Shown here in pieces: positions 1 to 7,932 of a stretch of DNA of 38,355 bases. Below the pieces are notes generated by a model. It was not told the DNA's origin, made no database searches, and was given only the letters and a program-made list of their open reading frames with translations. The stretch is from positions 1 to 38,355 of the forward strand of contig CAKZRR010000034.1 in the NCBI GenBank assembly GCA_937146805.1, read 5' to 3'. A program made the position numbers and the translations under genes. How positions within the stretch are numbered: the stretch's first letter is position 1; every line of letters begins with the position of its first letter. The DNA is from an uncultured Owenweeksia sp. GTDB lineage: Bacteria > Bacteroidota > Bacteroidia > Flavobacteriales > Schleiferiaceae.

Positions 1-586
1 ATAGAAGTAAATGAAAATTGCTCAGCAGAAAACCCGATATGATTGCGCGTGCATCAGTTCCACTGTTGGAGCGTTGCACATTATCATCTTCCGAAAACAC
101 GAGATTGGCGTTTAAGAACAAAGAATCGCCGCTGGTTAAAGACGCGCTTGCCGCCCAGTTAATTCCAGTTTCGGGGTTAAGCGTATAAGAAATTTCCGCT
201 GCACCGCTGTTTGAAACCAGCAGGTTGATTAACTCTCCGGCAGCGCCTGTTTGAGCCCGGTCTGCAAAACTCAAACCCGCCAATTCAACCTTAACCGCGT
301 TTGGGAACGGGGAAAGTTGCGGCGAGGTATCATGGCTGTAATGAACCGTGATCCGTTCAAAAGCGAGAGGAAAATTCAGATCAGGGTTATTGTAAGACAG
401 CGTGAAGCTGTTGAATTTTTCACCTGTGTTGTGATCCAGCACGCTACAATGTGCTGGATCACTGCATAGCATTTCATAGACCGAATTGATCGCCAGATTG
501 GGTATCTCAAAGGTATCTCGCGCCGTAACGGGGACACCAAGAGAAAGAGCCATAAGGGCTGTAAGAGCTAAGGTGGGTCGGATCAT
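1..586 (-). CDS. Secreted protein of unknown family, 3' end beyond window
   Basis: An open frame runs from ATG at 586 to the left edge (195 codons, no stop), so the C-terminus is missing. A strong purine-rich ribosome site (AGAGGAAA) sits about 6 bases before the ATG. Residues 1-22 form a clear signal peptide (basic MIRP, hydrophobic core, VTA/R cleavage), so the product is probably exported. The rest is a beta-rich, low-complexity extracellular-type sequence with two Cys (in LCSDPAHCS). I recognise no family. GC content, Shine-Dalgarno site and codon use differ from the Bacteroidota genes to the right, so this belongs to another genome or to foreign DNA. It contains a perfect 12-base inverted repeat (431-462). 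Confidence 0.6.
   Translation of the reverse strand, partial: MIRPTLALTALMALSLGVPVTARDTFEIPNLAINSVYEMLCSDPAHCSVLDHNTGEKFNSFTLSYNNPDLNFPLAFERITVHYSHDTSPQLSPFPNAVKVELAGLSFADRAQTGAAGELINLLVSNSGAAEISYTLNPETGINWAASASLTSGDSLFLNANLVFSEDDNVQRSNSGTDARAIISGFLLSNFHLLL
431..462. repeat. Perfect 12-bp inverted repeat inside the partial secreted-protein gene
   Basis: GTGATCCAGCAC at 431-442 is followed after 8 bases by its exact reverse complement at 451-462. It lies in frame within coding sequence and encodes the symmetric stretch DPAHCSVLD. A stem this long in coding DNA is unusual. It could be an mRNA hairpin, a foldback copy artefact, or chance constrained by the protein. Confidence 0.8.
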
Positions 587-603
587 CGCGCTTTTCCTCT
601 GCT

Positions 604-658
604 TTGCCGAAAGAGGAAGTTTCGGCAATTTTGACTCCAACTTCTCACAAGAAGTTGG
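604..658. repeat. Two tandem perfect hairpins upstream of the 586 start codon
   Basis: First stem: TTGCCGAAA (604-612) and TTTCGGCAA (620-628), loop 7. Second stem: CCAACTTCT (637-645) and AGAAGTTGG (650-658), loop 4. Both lie in the leader of the minus-strand gene starting at 586. They could be 5' UTR structures or a terminator of an upstream gene; neither has a clear T-tract. The second stem is partly repeated in inverted form at 757-771. Confidence 0.7.
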
Positions 659-771
659 CTTTCGCGCTCGCGCCCCGGCAGGAAGCCGCTTTCGAGGATT
701 CTATTGAACCGAATGGCTTGCATATCGCGCTCTTATCCTTATGTTTTCCATAGTATGCCAACTTCTTGTGA
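645..771. other. Suspected chimeric join: 15-bp inverted repeat at the boundary of two unlike segments
   Basis: TCACAAGAAGTTGGC at 645-659 recurs as its exact reverse complement at 757-771. Left of this zone the sequence looks proteobacterial. Right of it lies a Bacteroidota FN3 gene that stops abruptly at 701 after losing domain similarity near 760. Inverted repeats of this kind at joins are typical of foldback chimeras made by strand-displacing amplification, but a real recombination point cannot be excluded. Confidence 0.5.
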
Positions 772-1951
772 AAACTTGGCTTTCAAAATCTTCAAAAATT
801 GGTGTAGCAATTGGGTCGCATGCCGTAGTAAAAGTAATTGGACCTATCCACGAAGATTTGTCGGTGCTGCTGCAAACACTCCTAAGGTACACATCGTATG
901 CAGTGCCTGGCTGAAGGTTTGACAGCTTGGCAGGAATGGCAGAGCCTAAAGTGTTGAGACCGGCTCCTAAGGAGAAGCCAGTTGTATTATATTGCATGAC
1001 CCATGTTGCCGCAGATAGTGTATCCCAATCAAAAGTTGCTGAGTAACTCCCCACATGTAAGAGCTCAAAATTTTCTGGGCGGGGGCAAGAGGGGCGTGGC
1101 CGTATCTGGAAATCATCAATGCCGATGAAACTATAAGATTGACTTTGTTCATTTACCTCAAATTTTATCCTTACCACATCATTTGCAAATGAATCCAAGC
1201 GTATTACTAATTCTTTCCATGGGGCGCTACTCGTAAACTGCGGAGGGTTATGAATTTTTGAAAGTAGGGAATATGTAGTGCCACTGTCTTTGGATATATA
1301 TACATCCAAATCGGCTACGTTTGAACCATACATTCTATTCCAAAACACCATTTGCGGTGCAGTAATTCCGGATAGATCAAAGAGAGGAGTTTCTAAGCTT
1401 GCGCTTCCTGGGTTACTTCCAGAGTGTAGGAGTTCTGCATATTTTCCAGTACCAGTTGTGTGATCAAGAAAAGTGCCCGTAGTCCAGATTAGTAACCCAT
1501 AATCTTTATCCCTTGCCCAGCATGAGTCTAAATGTCCCTGTGAACTAATGGTTTGTGGCAGCCAAGCAGAGCCATCAAAATTTTCGATTGAAGGGGTCGT
1601 GATGTTCGGACAGCCTGTTTTAAAGTAAGTGAGAGTCGTCCAGTTACTCACATTTCCTGCTCCACAAGAATCTCTTACCACAACAGTATAATAGGTATTA
1701 CTCTGTAATCCCGAAAGCGCTAAAGAACTATCGCTTAGTGAAATTAAAGGAGCGGACCATACCGATGTATTTTGAGGTGCATATCGGATTTGCCAGTGAG
1801 AAGCCCCTCCCCCATTCCAGTTAAGTTTAGTGGTGCTAGATGAGTAGGAAGTAACATGAAGGTTTGTTGGTGGAGCGCATGTTTTGGCCTCCATAGCATA
1901 GTGGATTCCTGAAAATAATACGCAAAATACTAAAGCCGATAGTTGATTCAT
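701..1951 (-). CDS. Truncated secreted protein with FN3 and MAM-like domains
   Basis: Start taken at ATG 1951 because it opens a signal peptide (MNQLSALVFCVLFSG); the frame upstream begins only with TTG. In the 416-residue product, a fibronectin type III domain spans about 26-113 and a MAM/jelly-roll-like domain about 114-287 (begins ENFDGSAW, ends GIDDFQIRP). A second FN3 spans about 289-377, then a second MAM-like domain begins (IFEDFES) and breaks off. The last 20 or so residues are arginine-rich and unlike the rest, so the 3' part is missing. Proteins of this architecture in Bacteroidota are surface or secreted adhesins and usually end in a T9SS sorting domain, presumably lost here at the join near 760. 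Function beyond cell-surface binding is unknown. Confidence 0.75.
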   Translation of the reverse strand: MNQLSALVFCVLFSGIHYAMEAKTCAPPTNLHVTSYSSSTTKLNWNGGGASHWQIRYAPQNTSVWSAPLISLSDSSLALSGLQSNTYYTVVVRDSCGAGNVSNWTTLTYFKTGCPNITTPSIENFDGSAWLPQTISSQGHLDSCWARDKDYGLLIWTTGTFLDHTTGTGKYAELLHSGSNPGSASLETPLFDLSGITAPQMVFWNRMYGSNVADLDVYISKDSGTTYSLLSKIHNPPQFTSSAPWKELVIRLDSFANDVVRIKFEVNEQSQSYSFIGIDDFQIRPRPSCPRPENFELLHVGSYSATFDWDTLSAATWVMQYNTTGFSLGAGLNTLGSAIPAKLSNLQPGTAYDVYLRSVCSSTDKSSWIGPITFTTACDPIATPIFEDFESQVFTRSWHTMENIRIRARYASHSVQ

Positions 1952-2276
1952 AATCGTATTGTTTATTGGGAAATTAGGAGTTTTATTTCCAATAGACAGC
2001 GCTGAACTATGCAACGATTTGTAATACTATTCCATCGCTACTTCGTGTTTATTTAACGATAAATCAATCATTAAGACCTTTCGCTGTCGTTTGTTTAAGG
2101 TTTAGATATCCTCTACTATCTCTTCTGGTTTTTTATGAATAGATAAGATTAAAACAGTTAGAGCTTTGGTTTAAGAAAAGTATAAATAGCAAAAAATGCT
2201 GCTAGGTAGGTTGATGGGGTGTTTGGGTAGGTGAGTGGTTAGACTTTAAAGTGACGATAGTGCCTGGTAAGGTTCA
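1952..2276. other. Intergenic stretch, no gene seen
   Basis: These 325 bases between the FN3 gene and the VapC-like gene are AT-rich. They hold no convincing ORF, tRNA or strong hairpin, and I found no clear TAnnTTTG box. They should contain the promoter of the FN3 gene and the 3' end of the toxin-antitoxin transcript. Confidence 0.5.
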
Positions 2277-2696
2277 TTAGCTCCATTCTTTGGCCAAAAA
2301 CTCTTTAGCTGTTAAAACAGGAATTTTGGAATTTTTAAAATCTTTTTTATTGCGTGTGATAATCACATCAATTTGGTTTTCAATGGCGGAATAATACTGT
2401 AGCCCATCTTCAAAATCTGCAAAGTTGGTGTCACTTAAAGCTAGCTCAGTTATTTTGTCATTTAGCGCTACTATTTCAACAAGGACTTTAAATTTTCGTA
2501 AAATCGCTCTTGCTTGTTTAGCAGATTTTAATTTTGTGAGTATGTAATTTGTATTGGCAAAGGTTAAAGATGAGATGGTTAAAGTCAGTTCGTTTTTATC
2601 GGCAAGAGAAAACAATTCAGCCGCTTCACTATAGAATTTTTCGCGTTTAGCAAGTAGGTCTATAATTATGTTGGTATCTATTAATACTCTACTCAT
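2277..2696 (-). CDS. PIN-domain ribonuclease, VapC-like toxin
   Basis: 139 residues, the normal size for a PIN-domain toxin. The N-terminal strand carries the first catalytic Asp in LIDTNIIID (D7), followed by acidic residues in FEDGLQ (E96, D97) and the C-terminal motif IITRNKKDF. Together these give the acidic metal site of the family. VapC-type toxins cut RNA, often tRNA or rRNA, when released from their antitoxin. The start overlaps the stop of the preceding antitoxin gene by four bases, so the two are translationally coupled. The RNA target cannot be told from sequence. A housekeeping PIN protein is possible but the paired small gene argues for a toxin. Confidence 0.85.
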   Translation of the reverse strand: MSRVLIDTNIIIDLLAKREKFYSEAAELFSLADKNELTLTISSLTFANTNYILTKLKSAKQARAILRKFKVLVEIVALNDKITELALSDTNFADFEDGLQYYSAIENQIDVIITRNKKDFKNSKIPVLTAKEFLAKEWS

Positions 2697-2938
2697 TTAT
2701 ATTTTTCAATTAAATAATCAGAGTAGCCCTCTTTAGCATCAAAATCTTTGTTAATAGATATTACACCGCTTAAACTTTCTACTAAAGGCGTAATGTTTGT
2801 ATCGTCTTTTTTGAGTTTTGTAAGCATCGTTAAATACGATTCTATTAGTCTTGATAAGCTTGTGTTATTGGATTTCGCGTACGTTTTTGCATTTTCAATG
2901 ATTGTTCCATCAAGGCTTAATGTGAGCTTTTTGTCCAT
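2693..2938 (-). CDS. Antitoxin partner of the PIN toxin
   Basis: 81 residues. The N-terminus (KLTLSLDGTIIENAKTYAKS, then LSRLIESYL) has the strand-helix-helix pattern of ribbon-helix-helix DNA-binding antitoxins, close to the small antitoxins often paired with PIN toxins in Bacteroidota (DUF6364-like). The acidic C-terminal tail (DFDAKEGYSDYLIEKYK) would be the toxin-binding part. It is first in the operon and overlaps the toxin by ATGA, as usual for VapBC pairs. Autoregulation is likely; TTAAC/GTTAA half-sites lie upstream. Confidence 0.8.
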   Translation of the reverse strand: MDKKLTLSLDGTIIENAKTYAKSNNTSLSRLIESYLTMLTKLKKDDTNITPLVESLSGVISINKDFDAKEGYSDYLIEKYK

Positions 2939-2956
2939 TAGAAATTATTTTACGTA

Positions 2957-2986
2957 CAAATATATTAATTTAACACGTGTAGTTAA
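2957..2986 (-). promoter_or_regulatory. Candidate promoter and operator of the toxin-antitoxin operon
   Basis: Read on the minus strand, TATATTTG (2964-2957) fits the Bacteroidota -7 element TAnnTTTG and lies about 20 bases before the antitoxin ATG. Just upstream, TTAAC (970-974) and GTTAA (982-986) flank the palindrome ACACGTGT (2973-2980), a plausible operator for a ribbon-helix-helix protein. No good -33 TTG was found. Confidence 0.35.
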
Positions 2987-3038
2987 TCAGGGCCGTACTT
3001 TTTTTGTTGATGCTTGGGTGATGTGGCTACCAATTTTT

Positions 3039-3740
3039 TTATTCATTTATTCCAAAGTAATTTAATTCTCTTTCCTTTTTTGAAAGTTGGATGAAGAAAT
3101 GAAATGTCCCGTCTTCTTTTTTTTTATCTGTGTAATACTCTCTTTCAATGTGGTTTTTAGTCTCATAATTTATCGTGTCTGTCGATTTATAGTCAGCATG
3201 TGGCAATTGACCCGATAGATTTGTGATTAGCCCTAGATAATTGTTGGACGACCTCATTATGTCGGCAATTCGATCATAGTCAGATTGGGAAATTTCCAAC
3301 TTGAATGAATGTGCGTAATCCCTGAATCCACCGCTTTCATTTTTGAGTATTTTAAAATCATCTTTCAACTCTATGTTGTGCCAGTGAAGTATTTTTTTAA
3401 CATCATTTTTACTAAATATCCAATCTGATATCCAAGGCTGCATTGCAAATAGGAGAAGTATTGTAGTCAAGACTAAGGTAAATAAAGTCGCGGTTTTTGG
3501 CCACTTAAAACTTCTTAAAGTCCAATAAATCAAGAAAACAAATTGGAATGCGAATAATAACGGCCAAACGAAAATCACAAGAAAATCCAAATGCCATATT
3601 AGCGTCCAAACAATGGTGATACCTAAGGATAGACTTATAATTAAACCGAATCCTTTCTTACCATTTCTTGATGGGAGCCAAAAACAGAGTCCCGAAAGCC
3701 CAAAAAGAATTAAACTTGATATGACTATGAATGGTGTCAT
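3039..3740 (-). CDS. Membrane protein of unknown function
   Basis: 233 residues with about four hydrophobic segments in the first half (about 4-22, 33-52, 54-72, 84-103). A soluble C-terminal part of about 125 residues follows, with charged and aromatic stretches (DYAHSFKLEISQSDYDRIAD; NHIEREYYTDKKKEDGTFHF). The topology suggests an inner-membrane anchor with a C-terminal domain of unknown role. No family recognised. AT-rich compared with alaS, like the neighbouring toxin-antitoxin genes, so it may be part of a small accessory patch. The sequence 40 bases upstream contains AAACGTTG, the motif that also marks the palindromes of the 10.6-16.1 kb island, here on the plus strand. Confidence 0.7.
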   Translation of the reverse strand: MTPFIVISSLILFGLSGLCFWLPSRNGKKGFGLIISLSLGITIVWTLIWHLDFLVIFVWPLLFAFQFVFLIYWTLRSFKWPKTATLFTLVLTTILLLFAMQPWISDWIFSKNDVKKILHWHNIELKDDFKILKNESGGFRDYAHSFKLEISQSDYDRIADIMRSSNNYLGLITNLSGQLPHADYKSTDTINYETKNHIEREYYTDKKKEDGTFHFFIQLSKKERELNYFGINE

Positions 3741-3857
3741 TTTTTAAATTGCAGAGAGCATTTACCTAAACGTTGTGACTTTAATCCCTTGAAACCTGAT
3801 AGAGGCTAAGTTTTGTAAATGTAAAGATAATGGATGAAGAAGTTCCGTGCCAGTGAT

Positions 3858-4187
3858 TTACAACTGTCTTTTAATTTCTAAAAGAGCCTGTTTTACATTG
3901 CGCAGTTTTTCTACCACTTGTGCGTTTTTAGCTGCATCTTCGGGGTTTTGGCGTAGTTTGGTTTTAGCGCCATCTAAGGTAAAGCCACGTTCCTTTACCA
4001 AATGGTAAATAAGCTTAAGGTTGCTTAGGTCGGTGGTGGTAAAAAGTCGGTTGCCCTTTTTGTTTCGCTTGGGTTTAAGTATGTCAAATTCTTTCTCCCA
4101 AAATCGCACCAACGAGGCGTTTACTTCTAAAATAGTGGCTACTTCGCCAATGCTGTAATAGCGCTTTTCAATTTCTCCTAGGCTCAT
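3858..4187 (-). CDS. MerR-family transcriptional regulator
   Basis: 109 residues. A MerR-type winged helix-turn-helix occupies about 8-75: YYSIGEVATILEVNASLVRFW, then the wing with LKPKRNKKGNRLF and the second helices ERGFTLDGAKTKL. There is no long C-terminal effector-binding domain, only a short basic/coiled tail, so the signal it senses cannot be inferred. Its start overlaps the stop of the M23 peptidase gene by one base, so the two form an operon. This pair divergent from alaS is commonly seen in Bacteroidota. It may respond to envelope or cell-wall state, which is inference from the partner gene. Confidence 0.9.
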   Translation of the reverse strand: MSLGEIEKRYYSIGEVATILEVNASLVRFWEKEFDILKPKRNKKGNRLFTTTDLSNLKLIYHLVKERGFTLDGAKTKLRQNPEDAAKNAQVVEKLRNVKQALLEIKRQL

Positions 4188-5158
4188 TAGTCAAAAGATT
4201 GGTTAGGTTGGCTGGCCAATTGAATAACCGTGTTAAACTCCTCAGGCGAAAGATCACCGTAATAGAAGTTTACAGGGTTTAACTTATTTCCGTTTAGCCA
4301 AACTTCGTAGTGTAGATGCGGTCCTCTTGAGCGGCCAGTATTACCTACATAGCCAATAATTTCGCCCCTTTTTACCTTTTGTCCTTTACGCACATTGTAG
4401 GCGTTCATGTGGGCATAAACGGTAATGTAACCGTAGCCATGGTCTATTCTAATATGTTTGCCAAAACCACTCGATTTGGAGTCGGCACGTATAACTTTAC
4501 CATTACCCGTAGCGTAAATAGGGGTTCCAATTTTGGCGCTAAAATCCATTCCGTGGTGCATTTTTCGTGCTTTGGTAAAAGGGTCTAAGCGGTAACCAAA
4601 GCCCGAAGCCATGCGTTTTAAATTTTTGTTTTCTACTGGTTGTATAGCGGGTATGGCGGCCAATAAATCCGATTTTTCTTTAGCCAAACTTTCAATATCA
4701 TCAAACGAGCGAGTTTGCACATACACTTGTTTGGTAATTTGATCCATGCGTTTGGCTGTTTCCACAATTAAATCGGAGTTGGAGTAACCGTCTAAATCTT
4801 TATAGCGATTTACACCTCCAAAACCGGCTTTGCGTATGGAGTTGGGAATAGGTTCGGCTTCAAAAATTACGCGGTAAATATCGTCATCTCTTTTTTGAAG
4901 CCCTTCTAATACATTGGAAACATGTGTCATACGCTCATTTAGCAAGTCGTATTGTATTTTCATGTTTTCCGATTCTCTAATCAGTCGCTTCTCTTTGGGT
5001 GAGTTGATAAAGTTATCGGCCACCATGTAAATAAGCAGGCCAAAGAGGGCTGCTGAGGCTAAAAAAATGGCCGAATTACGAACGCGTTGTTTGGCGCCTT
5101 TTTCAATTTTGCGGTAGGATAACGTTTTGGGGTCGTAATAGTATTTGACCTTCGCCAT
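4187..5158 (-). CDS. M23-family metallopeptidase (LytM-like), membrane-anchored
   Basis: Start set at ATG 5158: the protein then begins MAKVKYYYDPKTLSYRKI, a start typical of this Bacteroidota family, and upstream sequence offers only TTG. 323 residues: a cytoplasmic basic N-terminus, one membrane segment (about 29-47), a coiled-coil periplasmic stretch (about 55-165), then the peptidase domain. The zinc ligands are visible as HHGMD (H201, D205) and HLH (H281, H283), with the conserved SGFGYRLDP strand before them. Such enzymes cut peptide cross-links of peptidoglycan and act in cell-wall turnover or division; all zinc ligands are present, so it should be active. Transcribed away from alaS. 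Confidence 0.92.
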   Translation of the reverse strand: MAKVKYYYDPKTLSYRKIEKGAKQRVRNSAIFLASAALFGLLIYMVADNFINSPKEKRLIRESENMKIQYDLLNERMTHVSNVLEGLQKRDDDIYRVIFEAEPIPNSIRKAGFGGVNRYKDLDGYSNSDLIVETAKRMDQITKQVYVQTRSFDDIESLAKEKSDLLAAIPAIQPVENKNLKRMASGFGYRLDPFTKARKMHHGMDFSAKIGTPIYATGNGKVIRADSKSSGFGKHIRIDHGYGYITVYAHMNAYNVRKGQKVKRGEIIGYVGNTGRSRGPHLHYEVWLNGNKLNPVNFYYGDLSPEEFNTVIQLASQPNQSFD

Positions 5159-5246
5159 ATTTTCTACTTTTGGCCAGCTTTTGCTTAACGCTGATTTTGG
5201 TTTCAATTTTAGGGTAAAATCCTTAGTAGGAATTTTGCCTTGGCAT

Positions 5247-5279
5247 CAAAAGTAAGCAAATGCACCTAATTTTTTCAAT
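5247..5279 (-). promoter_or_regulatory. Candidate Bacteroidota promoter of the M23-MerR operon
   Basis: On the minus strand, ATTG (5279-5276) is followed after 21 bases by TACTTTTG (5254-5247), matching TTTG-N19-21-TAnnTTTG. Transcription would start about 80 bases before the M23 start codon. The same TACTTTTG octamer appears before the Skp-like and mobile mystery genes. Confidence 0.45.
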
Positions 5280-5300
5280 CGGTACAAAATCAATTTCGCC

Positions 5301-7913
5301 ATGTGGACGGCTCATAAAGTAAGACAGCAGTTTTTAGATTTTTTTAAAGATAAAGGACATGAAATAGTTCCTTCGGCACCTATCGTAATAAAAGGCGATC
5401 CTACCTTGATGTTTACCAACGCAGGGATGAACCAGTTTAAGGATTACTTTTTGGGAAACACCACGCCTAAAGTATCGCGTATTGCCGATTCGCAAAAGTG
5501 TTTACGCGTAAGTGGTAAGCACAATGACTTGGAAGAAGTAGGACACGATACCTACCACCATACTATGTTTGAGATGTTGGGTAATTGGAGTTTTGGCGAC
5601 TATTTTAAAGAGGATTCTATTAACTGGGCTTGGGAATTATTGGTCGAAGTTTTTGACTTGCCTAAAGATAGATTGTATGCCACTATTTTTGAAGGAGATG
5701 CTGCCGAAGGTTTAGAAAAGGATAAGGAAGCATTGGATTTTTGGAAAAAGTGGTTGCCCGATAGCCAAATATTAAATGGCAATAAAAAGGACAACTTTTG
5801 GGAAATGGGCGCCATGGGGCCATGTGGGCCTGCTTCCGAAATACATATTGATTTGCGCAGCGATGAGGAGCGCGCTAAAACATCAGGCGCCAGCCTTGTA
5901 AATGCCGACCACCCACAAGTGGTAGAAATTTGGAATTTGGTGTTTATGGAGTTTAACCGATTGGCCAATGGTAGCTTGGAAAAATTGCCTCAAAAGCACG
6001 TAGATACTGGGATGGGCTTTGAACGCCTTTGCATGGCGCTTCAAGCAAAACAATCCAATTACGATACCGATGTTTTTGGCCCGTTAATTTCGCGATTAGC
6101 AAAGTTGAGCGGCCACGAGTATGGGCACAATGAAAAAACGGACATTGCCTTAAGGGTAATTGCCGATCATGTTCGCGCGGTGGCTTTTGCTATTGCAGAT
6201 GGCCAGTTGCCAGCCAATAATGGCGCGGGTTATGTGATAAGGAGAATTTTGCGAAGAGCACTCCGCTATGGTTTTTCTTATTTAAACCTAAAGGAGCCTT
6301 TTATGTACCAGTTAATACCTGTTTTGGTGCAGGAAATGGGCGCGTTTTTCCCTGAAATAAAGGCACAGCAAACGTTGGTAGAAAAGGTGATGCGTGAGGA
6401 GGAGGCTTCGTTTTTACGAACGCTGGATCAAGGTTTACAGCGCTTGGATCAAATTATAGCAGAAAGCAGCGCCAATACCATTGAGGGTGCTAGAGTGTTT
6501 GAGTTGTATGATACCTTTGGCTTTCCGCCAGATTTAACAGGCTTAATTTTACGGGAGAAAGGCCTGGGCTTTGATCAAAAGGGTTATGACGAGGAGATGG
6601 CCGCGCAAAAAAACAGAGCACGCAGTGCAGCCCAAATTGATACTGGGGACTGGGTGGTGTTATTGGAAGATGACCGCGAAGAGTTTGTGGGTTATGATCG
6701 TACGCAAACCGAAGTAAAAATTACGCGTTACCGCAAGGTAATTCAAAAAAAGAAGGAGCTTTTTCAACTGGTTTTTAACCTTACCCCATTTTATCCCGAA
6801 GGCGGTGGGCAAGTAGGCGATACAGGTTGTATATCCAACGAAAGTGAAAGGGTAGTGGTAACCAATACTAAAAAGGAGCATGGCTTAATTATTCACTTTT
6901 GTGATAAGTTGCCTCAAAATATGGAGGCGCGTTTTAAGGCGGAAGTGGATGGCGATAGACAGCAGTTGGCGAGTTATAACCACAGTGCTACGCACTTGTT
7001 GCACCAGGCTTTGCGCCAAGTGCTGGGCACACATGTAGAGCAAAAAGGTTCGTTGGTACACCCTGATTATTTGCGTTTTGATTTTAGCCATTTTTCCAGA
7101 ACAAGTGAGGAGGAGATAAAGCAAATTGAGGAGCTAGTAAATCAACGCATACAGGCTAATTTTGCATTAGAAGAGTTTAGAAATATCCCTATAAAGGAGG
7201 CCGAAGAAATGGGCGCCATGGCTTTGTTTGGTGAAAAATATGGTGATACCGTTCGGGCTATTAAGTTTGGCGATTCGATTGAATTGTGTGGCGGGATCCA
7301 TGTAAAAGCTACCGGGCAAATTGGTTTGTTTAAAATTACATCAGAAGGAGCGGTGGCCGCGGGTATTAGGCGAATTGAAGCCTATACTGCAAAAGGCGCC
7401 AGGGCTTATGTAGATGGAAATATACAAACCTTGGCGGCTGTAAAAGCGGAGTTGAAAAATGCTAAAGATGTGGTGCAAGGCATTCAAAAATTAAAAGAAG
7501 AAAATGCTCAATTAACCAAACAGGTAGAGGCTTTTATTAGGGAGAAGGCGCAAGCTGAGAAAAAAGTTTGGCTTGATTCGGTAGAACAGCGGGAGGGTTA
7601 TAGACTGATTAAGCTAAAAACTACGTTAGAGAGTGCCGCAGTAAAAGATATTTTGTTTCAAATAAAACAAGAAAGTGACGATATTGCCGCTGTAATAGGC
7701 GTGGAATTAGGAGCCAAAGCACAAATTGCCGTGGCTTTTTCGGAGCCGCTGGCAAAACAAAAAGGTTGGCATGCAGGCAATATGGTGCGGGAGCTGGCCA
7801 AAGAAATTAAAGGTGGTGGCGGTGGCCAACCATTTTTTGCAACAGCAGGCGGTAATGATTCGAACGGATTGAGTGCAGCTTTGCTTAAAGCAGATACATT
7901 ATTAACCGATTAA
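5301..7913 (+). CDS. alaS: Alanine--tRNA ligase
   Basis: 870 residues, close to the 876 of the E. coli enzyme. It charges tRNA-Ala with alanine in the cytoplasm. The N-terminal class II synthetase core is clear (FLDFFKDKGHEIVPSAPIV, then DPTLMFTNAGMNQFKDYFLG). The editing domain has HSATH at 561-565 and the zinc-binding C663 and H667 in ELCGGIHVKATG. The C-Ala domain ends with the glycine-rich KGGGGGQPFFATAGG. The usual CGGTH is CGGIH here, with zinc ligands kept. A single-copy core gene, divergent from the M23-MerR operon and followed after 19 bases by an outer-membrane protein gene. Confidence 0.98.
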   Translation: MWTAHKVRQQFLDFFKDKGHEIVPSAPIVIKGDPTLMFTNAGMNQFKDYFLGNTTPKVSRIADSQKCLRVSGKHNDLEEVGHDTYHHTMFEMLGNWSFGDYFKEDSINWAWELLVEVFDLPKDRLYATIFEGDAAEGLEKDKEALDFWKKWLPDSQILNGNKKDNFWEMGAMGPCGPASEIHIDLRSDEERAKTSGASLVNADHPQVVEIWNLVFMEFNRLANGSLEKLPQKHVDTGMGFERLCMALQAKQSNYDTDVFGPLISRLAKLSGHEYGHNEKTDIALRVIADHVRAVAFAIADGQLPANNGAGYVIRRILRRALRYGFSYLNLKEPFMYQLIPVLVQEMGAFFPEIKAQQTLVEKVMREEEASFLRTLDQGLQRLDQIIAESSANTIEGARVFELYDTFGFPPDLTGLILREKGLGFDQKGYDEEMAAQKNRARSAAQIDTGDWVVLLEDDREEFVGYDRTQTEVKITRYRKVIQKKKELFQLVFNLTPFYPEGGGQVGDTGCISNESERVVVTNTKKEHGLIIHFCDKLPQNMEARFKAEVDGDRQQLASYNHSATHLLHQALRQVLGTHVEQKGSLVHPDYLRFDFSHFSRTSEEEIKQIEELVNQRIQANFALEEFRNIPIKEAEEMGAMALFGEKYGDTVRAIKFGDSIELCGGIHVKATGQIGLFKITSEGAVAAGIRRIEAYTAKGARAYVDGNIQTLAAVKAELKNAKDVVQGIQKLKEENAQLTKQVEAFIREKAQAEKKVWLDSVEQREGYRLIKLKTTLESAAVKDILFQIKQESDDIAAVIGVELGAKAQIAVAFSEPLAKQKGWHAGNMVRELAKEIKGGGGGQPFFATAGGNDSNGLSAALLKADTLLTD

Positions 7914-7932
7914 CACGGTAAAAAATAGAAAT

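Noticed and set aside
583-722. 46-codon frame ending in ATGA overlap with the 586 start
   Set aside because: It spans both perfect hairpins and the suspected join, and shows no protein-like pattern; likely chance.
5600-5968. 122-residue minus-strand frame
   Set aside because: Antisense to the catalytic core of alaS.
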